NCBI GenBank assembly: GCA_040414495.1 | Contig: JBEDUI010000137.1 | Location: 1-16,028, forward strand | DNA: 16,028 nt | DNA from: DATAVB01 sp040414495 | Lineage (GTDB): Bacteria > Actinomycetota > Actinomycetes > Mycobacteriales > QHCD01 | Reading direction: 5' to 3' | In this document: in pieces, positions 12,659-16,028 of the stretch | How the letters are laid out: every line of letters begins with the position of its first letter | How positions within the stretch are numbered: position 1 is the stretch's first letter | Program-made: the position numbers and the translations under genes | The notes under the pieces: model-generated | The model's input: the letters and a program-made list of their open reading frames with translations, nothing else | Told to the model about the DNA's origin: nothing | Databases searched by the model: none

Positions 12659-12853
12659 TCGTGACGGCTTATCTCGTCGGGCCATCATCCTGCCAATCAG
12701 TACAACCGCGCCGGCGTCGGTAGCGGCGGCGTCGACCCAAGTTCGCGCCGAGCACTCGCTGATCTAGGCGAACTCCGAACAGGTGCGCCAACACCCGCTC
12801 GGAGTCCTTGAACCGACCTCTGTAGCCCTTAGCACAGGAAGAGGACGATCCCA

Positions 12854-13333
12854 ATGCGCACCTTAGTACGTTCGCGTCTGCGGTCATTGATCGCCGACGT
12901 ATTCGCTGTCGTTGCGCTCCTCGTTGGCGGCTCTGGAGCGGCTGCTGCCGCCGCTACTCCGGCCAACGTGACTCCCAATTCTCAGGCATGCCCGTGGAAT
13001 ATCGATAACCCGCACTGGTCCGACAATGGGCAGACCGTGCTGTTCAAGTTCCGTATTCACTGCTCGATTCTGACCCGCGTCAGCATTTATATGCGGCTCT
13101 GGCGGTGCACGGGATCCACATTGGATACATGCAATGAGCTGCGATTTCAGTCGAACTACCCAAACACCTTTATTCCCTCGGACGACAAGCCGGTTCGTCG
13201 GTACTGCCCGAGTATCGAGGGAGGCAGCAAGATTCACGGGACAGGGTGGTGGGCTTCGGACACTCTCGTCTACTTCAACAACAATCCGACACCAGAAAGA
13301 AAGTCCCGGGTCGCACCCATATACCACAATTAG
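12854..13333 (+). CDS. Small secreted protein of unknown function
   Basis: This is a 159-aa protein with a clear Sec signal peptide: basic start (MRTLVRSRLRS), hydrophobic core IADVFAVVALLVGG and an Ala-rich cleavage region near residues 30-35. The mature part is about 125 residues, with five Cys (in ACPW, HCS, RCTG, TCNE, YCPS) and many aromatic residues, including GTGWWASDTLVYFNNNP, so a small disulfide-stabilised extracellular domain is likely. ATG 12854 follows GAGGA by 8 nt. The family is not recognised. The 195 bp upstream hold no gene. It ends 14 bp from the convergent gene that follows. Confidence 0.75.
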   Translation: MRTLVRSRLRSLIADVFAVVALLVGGSGAAAAAATPANVTPNSQACPWNIDNPHWSDNGQTVLFKFRIHCSILTRVSIYMRLWRCTGSTLDTCNELRFQSNYPNTFIPSDDKPVRRYCPSIEGGSKIHGTGWWASDTLVYFNNNPTPERKSRVAPIYHN

Positions 13334-13347
13334 CCCGGCTGTCGGTC

Positions 13348-13731
13348 CTAACTCTGCTGACGTAGTCGGTAGCTGTCTCGTCGCGCGATCATCCCGGCGA
13401 GAGCCTGCAATTCTCGTTGGGTTTGCGGGGGATTATTTGCATCTGCACCCACAAGCCAGGTCAGCCCCCGCCTCGGGGGCTGACCGCGCGTGGACACCAA
13501 CGCAACAGCGAAGAGGCGATCCCGGCCGGCCTCATGCTCAGCCCACCGGATCACTTCGAGGACGTCGTCTGCGTCTGTCACGTCGTAGGTGTAAACAGCC
13601 CACGAAACAAACGCGCCATAATCCTCGGCAGCGAAGTCTCCGCCTTCAAAGAAGTACACCCGATAGCGCGGCTCGGGGTTCTCCCATGAGGCGTCCCGCT
13701 CGTCAACCCCTTCGATGATCACACCTGCCAT
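13348..13731 (-). CDS. Hypothetical acidic protein
   Basis: This 127-aa cytoplasmic protein has no recognised family. It is acidic, with a YRVYFFEGGDFAAEDYGAFV start region, ADDVLEVIRWAEHEAGRDRL in the middle and a GLTWLVGADAN stretch near the end; the alternation suggests a small alpha/beta fold. ATG 13731 was chosen as the first natural start; no ribosome site is seen, so a leaderless mRNA is possible. It is divergent from the two-gene unit beginning at 13755, only 23 bp away, and converges with the secreted protein. The tight divergent arrangement suggests shared control. Confidence 0.65.
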   Translation of the reverse strand: MAGVIIEGVDERDASWENPEPRYRVYFFEGGDFAAEDYGAFVSWAVYTYDVTDADDVLEVIRWAEHEAGRDRLFAVALVSTRGQPPRRGLTWLVGADANNPPQTQRELQALAGMIARRDSYRLRQQS

Positions 13732-13741
13732 TCTAAGCCCA

Positions 13742-13747
13742 TAAGAT
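13742..13747 (+). promoter_or_regulatory. Possible leaderless -10 element
   Basis: TAAGAT at 13742-13747 precedes ATG 13755 by 7 nt, the spacing at which transcription begins on the start codon. There is no ribosome site before this gene, which agrees with a leaderless mRNA. No good -35 is visible in the short divergent gap. Confidence 0.4.
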
Positions 13748-13754
13748 CGGCTGC

Positions 13755-14621
13755 ATGACAACCGATAGCCTGCAATTGGACATTGACCTCAAAGGCGCAG
13801 GCATATTAAACGCGACAATCAGTTATGCGGCCGAACAACCCTTGCCATTCCGGGCGACATACGTGGGCGACGCGTTGTTGGACCTGGCCCGCGCCACCGT
13901 GGAGATAGCCGGCGAGGAAGAGCTGTACCGATCCGTCCTGTGGCCCAACGAGCCCGACTATTGGCGGTGGGAACTCACCAGACGGAATGGTCAGGTGGCC
14001 GTCACTCTCGCCTACGTGAAAGAACAGGAGAGCTGGACGAAGGGTGAAGACGAACGCGGAACCGTCCGGTTCGAAGCACACGTCTCGACACGCGCTCTCG
14101 TCGCGGCCGTGCTGGACGCTCTGGATGATGTATTGCGGACGTTCGGTGCAGCGGAGTTCGACGTCGACTGGGATCCGAGACAGGTCGGAGTTCCCCGGCA
14201 CTTCCCGTACATCGAATATGTGCGGCTCCGCGAAATGTTTCTACGTATTGATCCGCACTCTCAGGAATTCGCCGACATGATACGTGCCGTCCTTGCGCAA
14301 CTTCACGTGGACGAGCACGTTCATCCGTGGCGGATCGTTCCGCCGCTGGAGAACGCTGCCGAGCCCAATATCGGCGCGCTCGTTGAGGACGTCTCACTTG
14401 TGTATGTCCCAGTGTCCGCACTGGACGAAGCTGCGGTCGCATTCGCGGACCGTGTACAGGACGATCTTATTGATATCTACCGTCGCGCAGTACCTGAATG
14501 CCTGCCCGGTCATCCGCATCCGCCAAAGGCAGACCTCGTTGATGGACACGCGGCGTGGTTGTGTCCACGGACGGGACAGGTCGTCCGTCAGATGATCGGC
14601 GAGCAGGATGGTGGCAACTAA
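13755..14621 (+). CDS. Hypothetical protein with a C-terminal HPHP/CP motif
   Basis: This is a 288-aa protein without a recognised function. The N-terminal third is rich in beta strands (LQLDIDLKGAGILNATISYA, WRWELTRRNGQVAVTLAYVK), and the middle contains HVSTRALVAAVLDALDDVLR. The C-terminal 45 residues hold two Cys and two His in CLPGHPHPPKADLVDG and AAWLCPRTG, an arrangement that could bind a metal and recurs in actinobacterial hypothetical proteins. No signal peptide or membrane helix is seen. It probably has a leaderless start, with TAAGAT 7 nt before ATG 13755. Its TAA overlaps the next gene's ATG (TAATG), so the two are translated together. Confidence 0.75.
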   Translation: MTTDSLQLDIDLKGAGILNATISYAAEQPLPFRATYVGDALLDLARATVEIAGEEELYRSVLWPNEPDYWRWELTRRNGQVAVTLAYVKEQESWTKGEDERGTVRFEAHVSTRALVAAVLDALDDVLRTFGAAEFDVDWDPRQVGVPRHFPYIEYVRLREMFLRIDPHSQEFADMIRAVLAQLHVDEHVHPWRIVPPLENAAEPNIGALVEDVSLVYVPVSALDEAAVAFADRVQDDLIDIYRRAVPECLPGHPHPPKADLVDGHAAWLCPRTGQVVRQMIGEQDGGN

Positions 14622-14872
14622 TGCTCAACACACCGCATTACGACTATCGAGTGATCACACCTCCACCGGGCGCCCCACCGGACCATCCAATACACGGCAA
14701 GTCGCCGACAATCGAGATCAGTGTCTCGTCCGCAAACGGTCACGACGCGAGCGCGGAAATCCTCATACGCGAGGTTCCTGGGGGCATATTGGAAATCAGA
14801 GTGCTTCGCGTGCGTCGTACGAACGTCCTGGTGGGGTCCGAGGTGCCAGCAGAAACCGGCTTAGAACCGTAA
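14621..14872 (+). CDS. Small hypothetical protein coupled to the upstream gene
   Basis: This 83-aa protein is translated from ATG 14621, which shares a base with the TAA of the gene before (TAATG), so re-initiation is likely. The N terminus is Pro-rich (RVITPPPGAPPDHPIHG), and the rest looks like a small beta sheet (TIEISVSS, AEILIREV, GILEIRVLRVRRTNVLVG). No family is recognised. A strong terminator begins 15 bp after the stop, making this the last gene of the unit. Confidence 0.65.
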   Translation: MLNTPHYDYRVITPPPGAPPDHPIHGKSPTIEISVSSANGHDASAEILIREVPGGILEIRVLRVRRTNVLVGSEVPAETGLEP

Positions 14873-14886
14873 CCATCTGGCACACA

Positions 14887-14937
14887 AAGAAACCCGCAAC
14901 CGGGAGAGGAAGACCGGTTGCGGCGTTTCTTCTTTTT
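14887..14937 (+). terminator. Strong Rho-independent terminator
   Basis: CGCAACCGG (14895-14903) pairs perfectly with CCGGTTGCG (14914-14922) around a 10-nt loop. The stem can extend through AAGAAAC and GTTTCTT, and a TTCTTTTTG tail follows. It ends the two-gene unit at 13755-14872. The A-rich left side means it could also stop leftward transcripts. Confidence 0.88.
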
Positions 14938-14960
14938 GCTGGGGCGCTTACTCTCGCAAA

Positions 14961-15390
14961 TTACAGTCCGACCTGAGGTTTGGGCGCCGGCTTGGGTGTC
15001 GCCTTGTGCGCCGTTTCTCCATATGAGTATGGATGCCCGGCGATATAACGGTCCGGCTCCGGGAACGCGGCCTCTTCATCCTCGGAGCGTGCCTTCACGG
15101 CCCGCTTGTGATGGCTGCGAATCGTCGCCGGCTGAACCCCCAGCATGCACGCGCATGCCGTATGCCCAGTGCACTGTCCTTCGTTGGCAGTGTCGCCACC
15201 TGGCGAGCCCAATCCGCTTCGTCCCAGTGGATCGACCAATCATCGCCGTGCTTGCCGTGCAGCCGCCATTCGTAGCCACCCGCCCGCTGCGACTCCAGCT
15301 AATCCCACTGTGTGACTGCGGCATCGGTGATCTGCTGACTCGTCATGTCTGGATACAGCTTCTTGAGCCGTTCACTGAAAAGATTTCATC
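14961..15390 (-). pseudogene. Decayed gene with helix-turn-helix end (phage/plasmid-like)
   Basis: Reading leftward, one frame gives FSERLKKLYPDMTSQQITDA, an amber TAG after TQWD, then YEWRLHGKHGDDWSIHWDEA and DWARQVATLP. Another frame gives LGVQPATIRSHHKRAVKARS and FPEPDRYIAGHPYSYGE. The latter looks like the helix-turn-helix region (LGV-P-TIR, PEPDR-I-GHPYW) of excisionase or plasmid/phage regulators. At the far end the frame also changes at a TTTT run near 15385. At least two frame changes and one stop are needed to join the parts, so the gene is dead. The original function is not known. Confidence 0.5.
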
Positions 15391-15442
15391 GGGCGCGCTC
15401 GGTCCGTAGCAGGCTGCCGTGACCGGTCCGGCTCGGGCGATA

Positions 15443-15478
15443 GGCGTTGTCCACAGGGTCGACCCTGTGGACAACGCC
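15443..15478. repeat. 36-bp perfect palindrome with two inverted DnaA-type boxes
   Basis: The two 18-bp arms meet at GTCGAC (centre near 15460.5) without a mismatch. Each arm contains TTGTCCACA (+ at 15447-15455, - at 15466-15474), the typical actinobacterial DnaA box. With no spacer it would form a cruciform or hairpin. It lies between the decayed gene and the DnaA-box cluster and has no T tail. Confidence 0.92.
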
Positions 15479-15587
15479 CCTCGTCGGCATCGTTTAGCCA
15501 GCCAGGCAGCGACTTTCCACAGCTTGAGCCCGCTCGGTCCCCGACTTGTCCACAGATCGCCCCGAGTTATCCACAGGCTGGTCCACA
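15447..15587. promoter_or_regulatory. Cluster of DnaA-box-like nonamers
   Basis: TTGTCCACA occurs at 15447 (+), 15466-15474 (-) and 15546 (+). TTATCCACA, the exact E. coli consensus, is at 15567. TGGTCCACA at 15579 and CTTTCCACA at 15513 are weaker. That is four good and two weaker boxes within 141 bp, mostly in one direction. dnaA and dnaN are not nearby, so this is not the usual oriC position. It could be a DnaA titration or control site, or the origin of a former integrated replicon. Confidence 0.6.
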
Positions 15588-15588
15588 G

Positions 15589-16028
15589 TTAGCCGGCATC
15601 CTTGGCCGCCCGCTCGTACGCGATCTGCGGGACCTGGGTGGCGAGTTTGCCGCCGCTGATATCGATCAGCGTCCCGGTGATGTAGCGGGCCTGCTCCGAG
15701 GACAGGAAGCAGATGAGGTTGGCGATATCCTCGGTCGATCCCCATTCCCGCAGCGTGAGCATGTCCAGCAACCGTGCCTGCTCCTCCGCCGGGCGTTCGG
15801 TGAAATGGTTCAGCTCGGTGGGAATCATGCCGGGCGCGTACGCATTCGCGGTGATGTTCCAGGGACCGAGCTCGCCGGCCAGGGCGCGGGTGAAGTGGGC
15901 CACCGCCGCCTTGGACGACCCGTACGCCGTCCCACCGACCGTGGGCACGATGGCGGCGAATGACGAGGCGTTGATGATGCGGCCCGAACCCTGCTTTTTC
16001 ATGGTCGGAATGACGGCCTTGCACATGA
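15589..16028 (-). CDS. SDR-family oxidoreductase (3' part; N terminus outside window)
   Basis: The last 145-146 residues of a short-chain dehydrogenase/reductase are visible. They show the GRIINASSFAAIVPTVGG strand with the catalytic Ser, the active-site YGSSK, the ITANAYAPGMIPTEL loop after the fifth strand, and the end of the fold EDIANLICFLSSEQARYITG TLIDISGG. The N-terminal Rossmann half with the TGxxxGxG cofactor motif lies beyond the right edge, so the true start is not in the window. Substrate and cofactor cannot be told; the wording is closest to FabG-like and sugar/steroid dehydrogenase-type classical SDRs. Its stop is 2 bp from the last DnaA-like box. Confidence 0.9.
   Translation of the reverse strand, partial: MCKAVIPTMKKQGSGRIINASSFAAIVPTVGGTAYGSSKAAVAHFTRALAGELGPWNITANAYAPGMIPTELNHFTERPAEEQARLLDMLTLREWGSTEDIANLICFLSSEQARYITGTLIDISGGKLATQVPQIAYERAAKDAG

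Noticed and set aside
15443..15478. Simple Rho-independent terminator for the SDR gene
   Set aside because: It lies 111 bp past the SDR stop, has no T tract or loop, and both arms are exact DnaA boxes, so a terminator is not the best reading, though not excluded.
15447..15587. Chromosomal oriC
   Set aside because: dnaA, dnaN, rpmH and an AT-rich unwinding region are absent from the visible surroundings.

Overview
This is a high-GC actinobacterial chromosome segment. The evidence is the strong G/C bias at third codon positions, frequent GTG/TTG starts, a Streptomyces-type gas-vesicle gene set, an XRE/TPR regulator remnant, a short-chain-type cis-prenyltransferase resembling the mycobacterial enzyme, and DnaA boxes of the TTGTCCACA type. 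The genus cannot be fixed from the sequence alone.

Layout. (1) 13-1150: two translationally coupled + strand genes, a dihydrofolate-reductase-like protein and a chloramphenicol phosphotransferase homologue. The 3' end of the second is copied twice in a 35-bp tandem repeat. (2) 1179-3810, minus strand: three partner-switching regulators, namely an RsbW-type HATPase, a STAS protein and a GAF-SpoIIE/PP2C phosphatase. (3) 3858-8908, minus strand: a gas-vesicle operon. In transcription order it holds a membrane-anchored protein with a charged tail, an SRPBCC protein with a very acidic tail, gvpA, gvpF, gvpG, gvpO, gvpJ, gvpL, a 56-aa GvpA-family protein and gvpK. Most junctions are ATGA/GTGA or 8-14 bp overlaps. 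(4) 9231-12362: a TetR regulator divergent from a FabH-like synthase and a PlsC-like acyltransferase, with a strong palindrome between them. A cis-prenyltransferase converges on the acyltransferase. (5) 12350-14872: a regulator remnant, a small secreted protein and three proteins of unknown function. (6) 14887-15588: a strong terminator, a decayed helix-turn-helix gene, a 36-bp perfect palindrome and a cluster of DnaA-box-like nonamers. (7) 15589-16028: the C-terminal part of an SDR oxidoreductase that runs off the window.

How the parts fit. The strongest regulatory signal is a SigB/SigF-type promoter (GTTTTC, 13 nt, GGGTAC) ahead of the first gas-vesicle gene. A second of the same geometry (GTTCTT, 13 nt, GGGTAG) precedes the RsbW-type gene. 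With the phosphatase only 47 bp downstream of gvpK, this suggests that buoyancy genes and their controlling phosphatase/STAS/kinase module form one stress-sigma regulon. No sigma factor gene lies in the window. The STAS protein has Ala at the position where SpoIIAA-type proteins carry the phosphorylated Ser, so the switch may not work in the standard way. The lipid cassette (KAS III, acyltransferase, prenyltransferase) is probably a separate unit under the TetR protein. No rRNA, tRNA, insertion sequence or CRISPR array was recognised.
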